Positions 55,447-63,923 of a stretch of 64,000 nt of DNA are shown in pieces (positions within the stretch are counted from its first letter, which is position 1; each line of letters begins with the position of its first letter). This stretch comes from Bacteroidales bacterium (GTDB lineage Bacteria > Bacteroidota > Bacteroidia > Bacteroidales > F082). The stretch is taken from positions 61,701-125,700 of the forward strand of contig JAGCCO010000016.1 of assembly GCA_017651645.1 (NCBI GenBank), in the 5' to 3' direction. The translations under genes were made by a program, and so were the position numbers. The notes beneath the pieces are model-generated. The model was not told the origin of the DNA. It worked only from the letters and a program-made list of their open reading frames with translations, and searched no databases.

Positions 55447-56046
55447 TTAGTTTCTGATTTCTACCAAACGAAGTGCGAAATTGGCTGAAGAACAATTATG
55501 AGAAGGTTCTGGGTCTGCCGGTCCATCCAACCAATATAAATAATCGGCTTGCTGATGAAAAGTAATAATCCCTTTCAAATAACATTTTTTATCCCGGTCT
55601 ATGCCATCAAACAATGCCAAATCTCCTTCAATGTGTGTCGGTGCAGAAAGGCGCTTGGCATTCATCGCAGCAAGAGAGTCATCAGAAATCTCAAATTGAA
55701 CATATAGGCTGTCGGATTCATTCGGCAACAGCGTTTGCCCATCCAGATGGTTAATCCAGCCACATGTTTTGACGGTATCGCCTTCACGTGAATAATAAGG
55801 ATAGTTGGGCTTGTCATCCCTTGAATAGTATTGCATATAATGCACTACATCGAGCCAAGCATTATAACCCGTGTCCAATTCCATTCCTTCGAAATGATTG
55901 ACACATTCGCAGTCATTAGTCGATGGATTGTACACAATTCCATCATGCCCATAATAACAATTCTTTTTTTTCTCGCATCCCTGAATAAACGGGATAGCAA
56001 CTACCATAATGGCAAAAGCCATCAAGATTAAATTCTTCTTTTTCAT
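55447..56046 (-). CDS. Hypothetical lipoprotein
   Basis: A 199-residue protein with lipobox IQGC (cysteine at 24), a Cys-containing N-terminal stretch (NCYYGHDG and NDCECVNHFEG) that could form disulfides, and a beta-rich rest. No family recognised. It has its own -7 element (56083) and lies 12 bases upstream of the DUF2975 gene, so it may be the first gene of that unit. Confidence 0.7.
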   Translation of the reverse strand: MKKKNLILMAFAIMVVAIPFIQGCEKKKNCYYGHDGIVYNPSTNDCECVNHFEGMELDTGYNAWLDVVHYMQYYSRDDKPNYPYYSREGDTVKTCGWINHLDGQTLLPNESDSLYVQFEISDDSLAAMNAKRLSAPTHIEGDLALFDGIDRDKKCYLKGIITFHQQADYLYWLDGPADPEPSHNCSSANFALRLVEIRN

Positions 56047-56082
56047 CGTTTTAAATTTATTTATTTGACATTATTGTTATTT

Positions 56083-56090
56083 CAAATGTA
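56083..56090 (-). promoter_or_regulatory. -7 element TACATTTG
   Basis: CAAATGTA on the plus strand, 37 bases before the lipoprotein start at 56046. Confidence 0.5.
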
Positions 56091-56104
56091 ATCTGATTTA
56101 TCAC

Positions 56105-57637
56105 TTATCTATCCACAACAAAGCGCAAGACTTGCACCACACCTTCGCTATCCGAAACCTTCAGGAGATAAACCCCTGCTGACAAATCACCAACACTTGC
56201 TTTATTACCGCAGAAACTCATAACGCGCTGTCCCAAAGTGTTGTACACCTGTGTTTCCTTGGCTTCCACGCCGCCAATTCTAATGGTTTCTTTGGCAGGA
56301 TTGGGGTAGACATAAGCCATGCTTTCTTCTTTGATTTCGTCAAGACCCATGGTGCCGTCAGCATTGATTTTCATGGCAAAAACATCGAATCTTTGCGCAT
56401 AGTAATCCCCGATAGAGCCCACCACCAAACAGCCCCCGTCATGGGTGGCATTGATAACCATAGCCTGATAATTCCTGTCCCTCAGATAACGCCTTTTCCA
56501 TTCAACATTGAGGTCTTGGTCGGCTTTGATGACCGAAATGCCAGTCGGAAAAGGCTGCAACAATCCGTATCCTGCATGCATATTGAGGATAGAACACTGG
56601 AAAACCTCACATTTCATCTCGACGGTTTCCCGAAAATCCATTGACCTGTAGAATGCAGGATATTCAACAGTATCGTTCATGTGTTCAGTAATAAGCATAT
56701 TATCAGGCTGATGAAAATCATTCTCGTATTTGGCCAAAATAACGGACTGGTCATTCTTATAAGGATAACCATTGGCATGAAACAAATTCTCCGACAATCT
56801 TGCGGAAACAAGAAGCGAACCATTCGGAAGCATAGCGGCTTGACTGTTAATCAAATCACCAATATGATAAAGACAGAAATCGCCTACACCTCCTTCGGGA
56901 TTAGTCCAATGAGAGATACTGTCCCTACTTATGAGTTGTAAGGAGTCATCAAAAGTCAAAAAGCCCATGTACGACGGGCTGAATCTGCCGAACAGACCTA
57001 TCTTGTCTTCTTCGGCATGAAACAGATTGCAAACATAACTGAGTGAATCCGTCTCCCATCTTTGGCAATTAAAAAGATTGCCATCCAAATCGAATTTGGT
57101 GAGAAATATGGCATTAGGAAAAGGAGAAGTTGAAGGTCTAGAAGATATTGCTGCAAACACACATTCATCGAACAATAGGAACTTTGCGTCAAAGAACCTG
57201 TTTCCACCATCGAAGAAAGAGCAGGGCATCGTCTTCTTAAAAGTAACGTTCAAGTCCTCATCAACACACATGATAAGAAGCACCGCCATACTGCCATCAT
57301 TGGGATGACTTGGACATAAGACAACGTATTCATTGCCATTTCCTTCCGGAACTTGTAACATCCTGTAGGCATTGACTGTTGTGTCTTCAGCCACAACAAT
57401 TGCCCTTGCAAGAATTTCTCCTTCGGCAGACAATTTCAACAGCAAACTACTTGGTCCCCAATCGTCATGCGCACTAATTATGAAGCCGCCATTCGTTGTT
57501 TCTAAAGCATCGGTAACAAACCAAGAGTGGTCTGCCTCGGAAAAGGTCGTTAAAAAACCTTTCTCTTGAGCTTCAAGGGAAAAGCTACAGAAAGCGAGTA
57601 GCAGAAACAACACGCTCTTTCTCAATTGAAACGGCAT
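56105..57637 (-). CDS. Secreted beta-propeller-like protein with T9SS sorting domain
   Basis: A 510-residue exported protein with a signal peptide (MPFQLRKSV..., ending LEAQE near 24). Repeated strands with GGFIISAHDD, GGCLVVGSIGD and ILAKY-type segments suggest a propeller. The C-terminal T9SS domain (about 440-510) has YVYPNPAKETIRI, VYNTLGQRVMSF and AGVYLLKVSD. Expected at the cell surface or released. The start at 57637 gives a better signal peptide than the longer frame from 57664. Confidence 0.78.
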   Translation of the reverse strand: MPFQLRKSVLFLLLAFCSFSLEAQEKGFLTTFSEADHSWFVTDALETTNGGFIISAHDDWGPSSLLLKLSAEGEILARAIVVAEDTTVNAYRMLQVPEGNGNEYVVLCPSHPNDGSMAVLLIMCVDEDLNVTFKKTMPCSFFDGGNRFFDAKFLLFDECVFAAISSRPSTSPFPNAIFLTKFDLDGNLFNCQRWETDSLSYVCNLFHAEEDKIGLFGRFSPSYMGFLTFDDSLQLISRDSISHWTNPEGGVGDFCLYHIGDLINSQAAMLPNGSLLVSARLSENLFHANGYPYKNDQSVILAKYENDFHQPDNMLITEHMNDTVEYPAFYRSMDFRETVEMKCEVFQCSILNMHAGYGLLQPFPTGISVIKADQDLNVEWKRRYLRDRNYQAMVINATHDGGCLVVGSIGDYYAQRFDVFAMKINADGTMGLDEIKEESMAYVYPNPAKETIRIGGVEAKETQVYNTLGQRVMSFCGNKASVGDLSAGVYLLKVSDSEGVVQVLRFVVDR

Positions 57638-57681
57638 AATACGCCAAGGTTCGTAGTATTTCACTGCTTTAAATCAATTAA

Positions 57682-57990
57682 TTACTGTTGTTCACTTTTT
57701 GTGTTTTCGTTTATTTTCACTTTTTTACGATTATAATAGAGTATTATCAAAAAAGTAGCAAGAAATACGATAGGTACACTTACAGAAAACCACTTCTGTA
57801 TTCCTTCTTCTGAATAATTCAAAAAGTTGGGCAAATTCATTCCTAACAAGAAGGGAAGCATCACTTTCCAATTAGTAGAACTAAAATCATATCTGCTTAA
57901 ACTGTTGATGTTTTCATGATATGCTTTTCTCAAAAAGAATATCATTGTATAAAAACAAACCAAACAACCAAAGAGTAGAAACCAAAACAT
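57682..57990 (-). CDS. Small membrane protein of unknown function
   Basis: A 102-residue protein with two hydrophobic segments (about 3-20 and 70-90) and a basic/polar C-terminus (NRKKVKINENTKSEQQ). No family recognised. It has a -7 element TAGTTTTG at 58051-58058 on the minus strand. Base composition is more AT-rich than in neighbouring genes, which fits recent acquisition. Confidence 0.55.
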   Translation of the reverse strand: MFWFLLFGCLVCFYTMIFFLRKAYHENINSLSRYDFSSTNWKVMLPFLLGMNLPNFLNYSEEGIQKWFSVSVPIVFLATFLIILYYNRKKVKINENTKSEQQ

Positions 57991-58050
57991 ATACTTAGTT
58001 ACTTTTTATTCTTCGGACTATTATGCCCACTATTTGTTGTCATGACGCTG

Positions 58051-58058
58051 CAAAACTA
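58051..58058 (-). promoter_or_regulatory. -7 element TAGTTTTG
   Basis: CAAAACTA on the plus strand, 60 bases upstream of the start at 57990. The rest of the 57991-58180 gap is AT-rich with no gene. Confidence 0.45.
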
Positions 58059-58182
58059 CAAATTATTATCGAATTACGATATATAATTGATGAAATAATT
58101 GAAATTTTTGTTGAAAAGGGAAATGAACAATGAAGAAGTTTTGTCAATTACTATCCGACATCCTCAATTTCAAAATAATGTG

Positions 58183-58190
58183 TATTTTTG
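58183..58190 (+). promoter_or_regulatory. -7 element TATTTTTG for the antitoxin gene
   Basis: TATTTTTG followed by CGC, 29 bases before the ATG at 58220. Confidence 0.6.
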
Positions 58191-58207
58191 CGCATTGAAA
58201 AACAAAA

Positions 58208-58213
58208 GGAGAG
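58208..58213 (+). promoter_or_regulatory. Shine-Dalgarno-like GGAGAG
   Basis: GGAGAG ends 6 bases before the ATG at 58220. Purine-rich binding sites of this quality are not seen at most starts in the window and are uncommon in Bacteroidota, which suggests a module brought in from elsewhere. Confidence 0.55.
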
Positions 58214-58219
58214 CAAACG

Positions 58220-58423
58220 ATGACTGAACTTACATTGAAAGTGACCGACGAAAGCCTAATCCCAATGCTTCGCAAATTGTTTCGTTCCATCGAAGGCGTA
58301 GAAGTTGCCACGAAACGCCGCAAAAAAAGCGGAATCGAACTGGCTTACGAGGATGTTGAGGCGGGAAGGGTGTATTACGCGAAAGACGGGTCAGATCTTA
58401 TTCGTCAATGTTTAGATAATTGA
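58220..58423 (+). CDS. Antitoxin-like protein (type II TA)
   Basis: A 67-residue protein with an N-terminal strand-helix segment (TELTLKVTDESLIPMLRKLF), a basic patch KRRKKS near 32-37 and a C-terminal helix. The size, place and charge pattern fit an antitoxin of the RelB/Phd kind, but I see no exact family match. It lies 5 bases before a shortened YafQ/RelE-like toxin frame. It has a consensus promoter and a strong ribosome site. Confidence 0.6.
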   Translation: MTELTLKVTDESLIPMLRKLFRSIEGVEVATKRRKKSGIELAYEDVEAGRVYYAKDGSDLIRQCLDN

Positions 58424-58428
58424 ATCCC

Positions 58429-58551
58429 ATGTACGATGTTATCTTTACTAACCAATTTAAGCATGCTGTGAAACGTTGCGCCAAACGCGGACTTGATGTT
58501 TCAAAGATTGCGGTAATTGTGGAACACCCAACTTACACTTTTAATGCTTAA
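58429..58551 (+). pseudogene. Truncated YafQ/RelE-like toxin remnant, 40 codons
   Basis: The frame starts MYDVIFTNQFKHAVKRCAKRG, followed by LDVSKIAVIVEHP. This matches the N-terminal helix pair of YafQ-type mRNA interferases (F-x-K-x-x-K-R and KRG-x-D). It stops at TAA 58549-58551 after 40 codons, about half the family's length. The catalytic histidines and arginines of the C-terminal half are absent, and the bases that follow do not restore them in any frame I could read. The toxin is therefore probably dead. Confidence 0.65.
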
Positions 58552-58630
58552 CACTGGGACACACTCAGATTTGTTTTAAGCTATTTCCCATTCCTTTAAG
58601 AAATAATCGTGTCATTTTGTCAGTTTTTTG

Positions 58631-58638
58631 TATTTTTG
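58631..58638 (+). promoter_or_regulatory. -7 element TATTTTTG for pheT
   Basis: TATTTTTG followed by CCG, 93 bases before the pheT ATG. Confidence 0.65.
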
Positions 58639-58641
58639 CCG

Positions 58642-58711
58642 TTTCGTAAAAGCGAAATTTGGGCAAACTGCTAGACGCAGTTCGCGACAATGACGCGACA
58701 ATGAATTGAAA
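58642..58711 (+). promoter_or_regulatory. Structured pheT leader
   Basis: The leader has a small stem TTTCG/CGAAA (58642-58657), then AACTGC-TAGAC-GCAGTT (58666-58682), then two copies of GCGACAATGA. No Phe-rich leader peptide and no T-box features were found. Any regulatory role is a guess. Confidence 0.35.
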
Positions 58712-58731
58712 ATTAAACAAATACAAATAAG

Positions 58732-61200
58732 ATGAAAATCTCTTATAACTGGTTGAAACAATACGTCAACTGCGATTATCCGGCTGAGAAAGTCAGCGAG
58801 CTGTTGACCTCCACGGGCCTTGAAGTGGAAGACCTTGAGCGTTTTGAGTCGGTAAAAGGCGCCTTGAAGGGCGTCGTCGTTGGCAAGGTGCTCACCTGCA
58901 TCGATCACCCCAACTCCGACCACCTTCACATCACCACCGTCGATGTGGGCGGCGAAGAGCCCCTGCACATCGTGTGCGGCGCACCTAACGTGGCAGCAGG
59001 CCAGAAGGTGCTTGTGGCCACCATCAACACCGAACTCTGGATGGGCGACGAACATATCACCATCAAGAAAGGCAAAATCCGCGGTGAAGTCTCGGAAGGC
59101 ATGATTTGCGCTGAAGACGAACTGCAACTCGGCACCTCTCACGATGGCATCATGGTGCTGCCCGACGACTACGAAGTGGGCAAGCCTGCCTCGTTCTATT
59201 TCCCTGTGGAAGAGGATTATACCATAGAAATCGGCCTCACCGCCAACCGCAGCGATGCCACCTCACACATCGGCTCGGCCCGCGACCTCGTGGCCGCCCT
59301 CAACCAGCGCGAGAACACCACGAAATACCACCTCATCCGTCCCTCAGTGGATGACTTCAAGGTGGAGAACCATAACCTCGACATCGACGTCGTGGTGGAA
59401 GACACACAGGCCTGCCCGCGTTACTCTGGCGTGACCGTCAGCGGCGTGAAAGTCGGCGAGTCACCGGCATGGCTGAAAAACCGCCTCGCCGCCGTCGGCA
59501 TCCGCAGCATCAACAACATCGTCGACATCACCAACTTTGTGCTGATGGAAGTTGGCCAGCCGATGCACGCCTTCGACGCCGACAAGATCACAGGCAAGAA
59601 AGTCGTGGTGAAATGTATGCCCGAAGGCACGCCTTTCGTCACCCTCGATGGTGTGGAGCGCAAGCTTAACAGCCGTAACCTGATGATTTGCAACGCCGAA
59701 GAGCCCATGTGCATCGCGGGCGTGTTCGGCGGACAGAAGTCGGGCGTGACCATGGAGACCACCAACGTCTTCCTCGAGAGTGCCTACTTCAACCCCACCA
59801 GCATCCGCAAGACCTCCAAGTTCCACGGCCTGCAAACCGACGCCTCATTCCGCTACGAGCGCGGCGCCGACCCCAACATCACCCTCTTCGCCCTGAAACG
59901 CGCCGCCTTATTAATAAAGGAGTTGGCCGGCGGAACGATTTCTTCCGAAATCAAGGACGTGAAGAATGGTGACTTCGCCCCTGCCCGCGTGGACTTGAAG
60001 TTCGATTACCTGAACAAACTGGCTGGCAAGGTCATCGACCCGACCCAGGCCGTCAACATTCTGAAGAGCCTTGAATGCCAAGTCGTTGAGCAAGACGACA
60101 AACACGTGGTCGTCGACGTGCACACCAGCAAGGTCGACGTGACTCGTCCCGCCGACGTGGTGGAAGAAGTGCTGCGCATCTATGGTTACGACAACATCGA
60201 GATCCCGAGCCGTATCCATGCCTCCATCAGCCGCGCCGTCAAACCCGACGCTGACAAGATGCAGCAGAAGATCAGCGACATGCTCGTCGCCAACGGCTTC
60301 TATGAGATCATGAACAACTCGCTCACCAAGGCCGCCTACAGCGAGGCCTTCCCTGCCTTCGACCCTGCCCAGAACGTGAGAATTCTTAACCCGCTCAGCA
60401 GTGACCTCAACGTGATGCGTCAGACCTTGATGTGGGGTGGCTTGGAGAGCATCGCCTTCAACCAAAACCGCAAGGTCAGCGACATGAAGTTCTTTGAGTT
60501 CGGCAACGTCTACTTCTTCGACGCGAATAAAGTCGGCGACGAGACCAAGCCGCTCAAGCCCTATAACGAGCTCACCTGCCTCGACCTCTTCCTCACCGGC
60601 AACAAGCAAGCCGAGCTGTGGAACGCGCCGAGCAAAGCTCTTGACTACTTCGACCTGAAAGAATACGTCATGGGCGTGCTCAACCACTTCAAATTCAACT
60701 GCAACATGCTGGAGGCCAAAGAGGCCAACCTGCCGCATTTCGACTATGCCACTACCTATTGCGTCGATGGCAAGGAAATCGTCACCCTCGGCAAGCTCAG
60801 CAAGAAGACCTTGAAACACTTCGACCTGAAGAAGGACGTCTATTACGCCACCTTCAACTGGACCCTGATGATGCAATGCCTGGCCAAGGCCAAGGAAGTG
60901 CATTTCGAGCCGCTGTCGAAGTTCCCTGCCGTGCGCCGCGACCTCGCCATGATCTTCGACAAGAACGTCACTTTCGACGAGGTGAAGAAAGTCGCCATGG
61001 CTGCCGAGAACAAGATCCTACAGTCAATGAGCCTCTTTGATGTTTACGAAGGCGAGAAGATCCCGGAAGGAAAGAAACAATATGCCATGAGCTTCGTGCT
61101 GATGTCACCCACCACCACCCTTACTGATAAGGTGATTGAGAAGACGATGGGAAAGATTCAAGGCGCATTTGAACAGCAATTGGGAGGAGTTCTTAGATAG
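58732..61200 (+). CDS. pheT: Phenylalanyl-tRNA synthetase beta subunit
   Basis: Tetramer-forming subunit that edits Tyr-tRNA and binds tRNA-Phe. The 822-residue protein has an N-terminal EMAP/Trbp111-like tRNA-binding domain (about 40-150), the B3/B4 editing region with GLTANRSDATSHIGSARDL near 168-186, B5, the catalytic-like core and a C-terminal ferredoxin-like anticodon-binding domain (about 730-822, starting FPAVRRDLA). Length is normal. The alpha subunit gene pheS is not adjacent, so the two subunits are encoded separately here. Confidence 0.97.
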   Translation: MKISYNWLKQYVNCDYPAEKVSELLTSTGLEVEDLERFESVKGALKGVVVGKVLTCIDHPNSDHLHITTVDVGGEEPLHIVCGAPNVAAGQKVLVATINTELWMGDEHITIKKGKIRGEVSEGMICAEDELQLGTSHDGIMVLPDDYEVGKPASFYFPVEEDYTIEIGLTANRSDATSHIGSARDLVAALNQRENTTKYHLIRPSVDDFKVENHNLDIDVVVEDTQACPRYSGVTVSGVKVGESPAWLKNRLAAVGIRSINNIVDITNFVLMEVGQPMHAFDADKITGKKVVVKCMPEGTPFVTLDGVERKLNSRNLMICNAEEPMCIAGVFGGQKSGVTMETTNVFLESAYFNPTSIRKTSKFHGLQTDASFRYERGADPNITLFALKRAALLIKELAGGTISSEIKDVKNGDFAPARVDLKFDYLNKLAGKVIDPTQAVNILKSLECQVVEQDDKHVVVDVHTSKVDVTRPADVVEEVLRIYGYDNIEIPSRIHASISRAVKPDADKMQQKISDMLVANGFYEIMNNSLTKAAYSEAFPAFDPAQNVRILNPLSSDLNVMRQTLMWGGLESIAFNQNRKVSDMKFFEFGNVYFFDANKVGDETKPLKPYNELTCLDLFLTGNKQAELWNAPSKALDYFDLKEYVMGVLNHFKFNCNMLEAKEANLPHFDYATTYCVDGKEIVTLGKLSKKTLKHFDLKKDVYYATFNWTLMMQCLAKAKEVHFEPLSKFPAVRRDLAMIFDKNVTFDEVKKVAMAAENKILQSMSLFDVYEGEKIPEGKKQYAMSFVLMSPTTTLTDKVIEKTMGKIQGAFEQQLGGVLR

Positions 61201-61208
61201 TTGAAAGG

Positions 61209-61307
61209 ACTATGGCTGATGGCCTATGACTATGGCTGCTTTATCAGAAGCAGGGACTTCCAACCTTGGTAAAAGCTGCCATAGTCATTAGCCATCGGCC
61301 ATCAGCC
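61209..61307. repeat. Long inverted repeat of GGCTGATGGCC words after pheT
   Basis: The left arm (61214-61236) reads GGCTGATGGCC then TATGACTATGGC. The right arm (61278-61307), complemented, reads GGCTGATGGCC, then GATGGCTAATGACTATGGC, the same with 7 extra bases. It may terminate pheT transcription. ATGACTATGGCT is also present at 1-12. Confidence 0.7.
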
Positions 61308-61347
61308 AAACTGAACAACTGAACAACTAACTAACTGAACAACTAAC
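61308..61347. repeat. Iterated CTGAACAA/CTAA words before the sigma54 activator gene
   Basis: AACTGAACAACTGAACAACT followed by AACTAACTGAACAACTAAC. This is the complement of the GTTCAGTT word seen at 12.2 and 30.3 kb. Confidence 0.6.
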
Positions 61348-62595
61348 ATGGACGTACAAGCAATAAAACGGACCTTCGGCATCATAGGCAACGACCCTGA
61401 ATTGGACCGCGCCATCGGCATTGCGGCACAAGTGGCCGCCACCGACCTCACTGTGCTCATCACGGGCGAGAGCGGCACGGGTAAGGACGTGTTTCCGAAG
61501 ATCATTCACCAAAACAGTGCACGCAAACACGGGCAATACTTTGCCGTGAACTGTGGTGCTATCCCTGAGGGCACCATCGACTCGGAACTGTTTGGTCACG
61601 AGAAAGGGGCTTTCACCGGCGCCGTGGGCGAGCGTAAAGGTTACTTCGAGATTGCCGACAAGGGCACCTTGTTCCTGGATGAAGTAGGTGAGCTGCCCCT
61701 CTCTACTCAAGCCCGTCTGCTGCGTGTGCTCGAAAACGGCGAGTTCATCCGCGTGGGTGGCTCCAAGGTGATGAAGACCAATGTCCGCATCGTAGCCGCC
61801 ACCAACGTCGACCTGCCATTAGCTATCGAGAAAGGCCGTTTCCGTGAGGACCTTTATTATAGGTTAAACACCATCCCGATTCATGTCCCCGCTTTGCGCG
61901 AAAGAAAGGGCGACATCCCGCTGTTATTCAGAAAGTTTGCCACCGACTTCGCCGAGCGCAACCACATCCCTCCCATCACGATGACGCCCGAGGCAATGAA
62001 GTTGTTGGAAAACTACCGTTGGGACGGCAACGTGCGCCAGCTGAAGAATATCACCGAACAGATTTCCATCATGGAGACCGAACGCAACATCACGGCGGAA
62101 ACCTTGGCAAAATACTTACCCAACCGTGTGCAAAGCGCACTGCCTATGCTGCTGCCCCGTGAAGACACACCCGATGGCATGTCGGAACGTGATCTGCTCT
62201 ACCGCGTGCTCTTCGACATGAAGAAAGACATCGCCGAACTGCGCGCCCAGGTCAACAACATCAGCAGTGGACGGCCGATGGAACAAAGTTATGTACAAGC
62301 CAACCCGGTTACCCAAATCGGCGACACCGTGGTGACCCGCATTAACCCGAGCGAGCCGGAGACTGTCGAGCAAGAGTTTGCCGAGTTTGTCCCTGCCGAA
62401 GAGACCTACGGGGGTGCATCGACAGGCTCAACGTCCCATACGACCGAGACTCTTTCGCTTGAGCATCACGAGAAAGAGATGATTATCAAGGCATTGGAAA
62501 CCCACAGGGGCAAACGCAAAGACGCCGCCAAAGCCTTGGGCATCAGCGAACGCACTTTGTACCGCAAAATCAACGAATACGGCATAGATTTATGA
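61348..62595 (+). CDS. Sigma54-dependent transcriptional activator without receiver domain
   Basis: A 415-residue regulator made of an AAA+ sigma54-interaction domain (about 10-240) and a C-terminal Fis-type helix-turn-helix (about 370-415). Walker A is GESGTGKD at 40-47, the sigma54 contact loop GAFTGA is intact at 87-92, and Walker B is LFLDEVGE near 111-118. There is no N-terminal receiver or GAF domain, so control must come from a partner, expression level or the linker (250-370). It is the first gene of a unit with lptE (4-base overlap), suggesting envelope regulation. Confidence 0.93.
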   Translation: MDVQAIKRTFGIIGNDPELDRAIGIAAQVAATDLTVLITGESGTGKDVFPKIIHQNSARKHGQYFAVNCGAIPEGTIDSELFGHEKGAFTGAVGERKGYFEIADKGTLFLDEVGELPLSTQARLLRVLENGEFIRVGGSKVMKTNVRIVAATNVDLPLAIEKGRFREDLYYRLNTIPIHVPALRERKGDIPLLFRKFATDFAERNHIPPITMTPEAMKLLENYRWDGNVRQLKNITEQISIMETERNITAETLAKYLPNRVQSALPMLLPREDTPDGMSERDLLYRVLFDMKKDIAELRAQVNNISSGRPMEQSYVQANPVTQIGDTVVTRINPSEPETVEQEFAEFVPAEETYGGASTGSTSHTTETLSLEHHEKEMIIKALETHRGKRKDAAKALGISERTLYRKINEYGIDL

Positions 62596-63098
62596 GAATC
62601 AAGGTGAAAATAGCGCTTCTTGGGATGGCTTTGGCGTTCATCTGCCAAGGCTGTGGCATCTATTCCTTCTCGGGCGCTTCCATTCCCGCCGAGGCCAAGA
62701 CGGTCTCCGTGGCCTACTTCCCCAATCACGCTCAGCTTGTCAATCCGTTGCTGAGTGACAACCTTACCACCGCCCTACGCGATGCCATGACCAACCAAAC
62801 CACATTGGATGTGGTGGAATCGGGCGGCGACCTTGCCTTCGAAGGTGAAATCACCGACTACAGGACCACGCCTGTTGCCATCACGGGACAGACTGCTGCC
62901 ATGAACCGACTGACCATCACGGTGAAAGTCAGATTCAGCAACAGCATCGACGAAACCAAGGACTTCGAAAGCAGTTTCTCAAGATACGAAGACTACCCCA
63001 GCGACCAGGATTTGATCTCGGTACAGGAGTCGCTTACTGCGACCATCGTCGACCAATTGGTGGAGGATATTTTTAATAAGGCATTGGTAAATTGGTAA
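62592..63098 (+). CDS. lptE: LptE-family LPS-assembly lipoprotein
   Basis: A 168-residue lipoprotein with lipobox ICQGC (cysteine near 21) and the LptE start CGIYSFSGASIP. LptE plugs the LptD barrel and helps place lipopolysaccharide in the outer membrane. The body has the alternating strands of the family. It overlaps the sigma54 activator by 4 bases and is followed at once by a coiled-coil protein gene and secG, an order I recognise from other Bacteroidales. Confidence 0.88.
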   Translation: MRIKVKIALLGMALAFICQGCGIYSFSGASIPAEAKTVSVAYFPNHAQLVNPLLSDNLTTALRDAMTNQTTLDVVESGGDLAFEGEITDYRTTPVAITGQTAAMNRLTITVKVRFSNSIDETKDFESSFSRYEDYPSDQDLISVQESLTATIVDQLVEDIFNKALVNW

Positions 63099-63100
63099 TT

Positions 63101-63907
63101 ATGGACGGCAAGCAACTGATAGGATACATGACGCGACCTGAGCTGCTCAAAGGCGAGGTCACCAAGGAGGTGGAGCAGATTGTGGCGGAATACCCATATT
63201 TCTCAATCGGTCAGGCCTTATTGACCGTTGCCTACCAGAATACTGACGATGTGCATTACGACGAGCAGCTGAAACGTACAGCAGCCATCATGCCCAACCG
63301 TGACAAGCTGCGTCTCTTTACCCTGATTGCCCGTCACCGTTTGGAAAGCGAGCCCGAAGTCAGTGTTTTGCCTGATGAGTATTCGCCCAAGGACAAAGAC
63401 ACCCATTCCGTCGAGGAAATCGAGGTGCAAAACGGCAACATCATCCGCGAAAAAGTCTTCATCATCCCCGAGATTGACCTCAGTGGCAGCCACGAAGAGC
63501 TCTCCGCCGAGATGGCCTTGCTCGAGGAAAAGCGCAAGTCGTTGGATGAGCTGAAAGCCATCATCGCCAACCGCCTGAAAGAAATCGAAGCCGAAAAACA
63601 GCGTAAGGAGACCAAGGAAGCCAAACCCAAAAAACTATCACGCAAAGAGTTGATAGACAAATTTATACTCGAAAACCCGACCATTTCCAGGCCCAAGGCG
63701 GAGTTCTACAATCCCATCTCGGTAGCACAAAACAGCATCATCGACCAGGAGAACATCGTGAGCGAGACTTTGGCTAAGATTTACGAGAAACAGGGGTACA
63801 TTGAAAAGGCAATTTCAATTTATGAAAAATTAGGCTTGCATTATCCAGAAAAAAGTCGTTATTTTGCAGCCCAAATTAAAAGGCTCCAAGAAAGCAAAGA
63901 AAATTAA
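63101..63907 (+). CDS. Coiled-coil/TPR-like protein of unknown function
   Basis: A 268-residue cytoplasmic protein without signal peptide. It has an N-terminal helical domain (MDGKQLIGYMTRPELLKG, then AEYPYFSIGQALLTVAY), a strongly charged coiled coil near 130-180 and a C-terminal TPR-like pair (ETLAKIYEKQGYIEKAISIYEKLG). The ATG at 63101 is preferred over a TTG at 63092 that overlaps lptE. It is conserved in this position in Bacteroidales as far as I recall; function unknown. Confidence 0.75.
   Translation: MDGKQLIGYMTRPELLKGEVTKEVEQIVAEYPYFSIGQALLTVAYQNTDDVHYDEQLKRTAAIMPNRDKLRLFTLIARHRLESEPEVSVLPDEYSPKDKDTHSVEEIEVQNGNIIREKVFIIPEIDLSGSHEELSAEMALLEEKRKSLDELKAIIANRLKEIEAEKQRKETKEAKPKKLSRKELIDKFILENPTISRPKAEFYNPISVAQNSIIDQENIVSETLAKIYEKQGYIEKAISIYEKLGLHYPEKSRYFAAQIKRLQESKEN
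63858..63867 (+). promoter_or_regulatory. Variant -7 element GTTATTTTGC for secG
   Basis: TTATTTTG followed by CAGCCC inside the last codons of the preceding gene, about 57 bases before secG. It is the same variant as at 30424, and the CAGCC continuation matches strong promoters in the window. Confidence 0.4.
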
Positions 63908-63923
63908 TCATTAAATCTATAAA

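Noticed and set aside
58642..58711. T-box or Phe leader-peptide attenuator before pheT
   Set aside because: No T-box consensus, no run of Phe codons and no terminator/antiterminator pair could be seen.
59911..60903. Minus-strand frame of 330 codons inside pheT
   Set aside because: pheT is intact across it and the translation has no domain or start signals.
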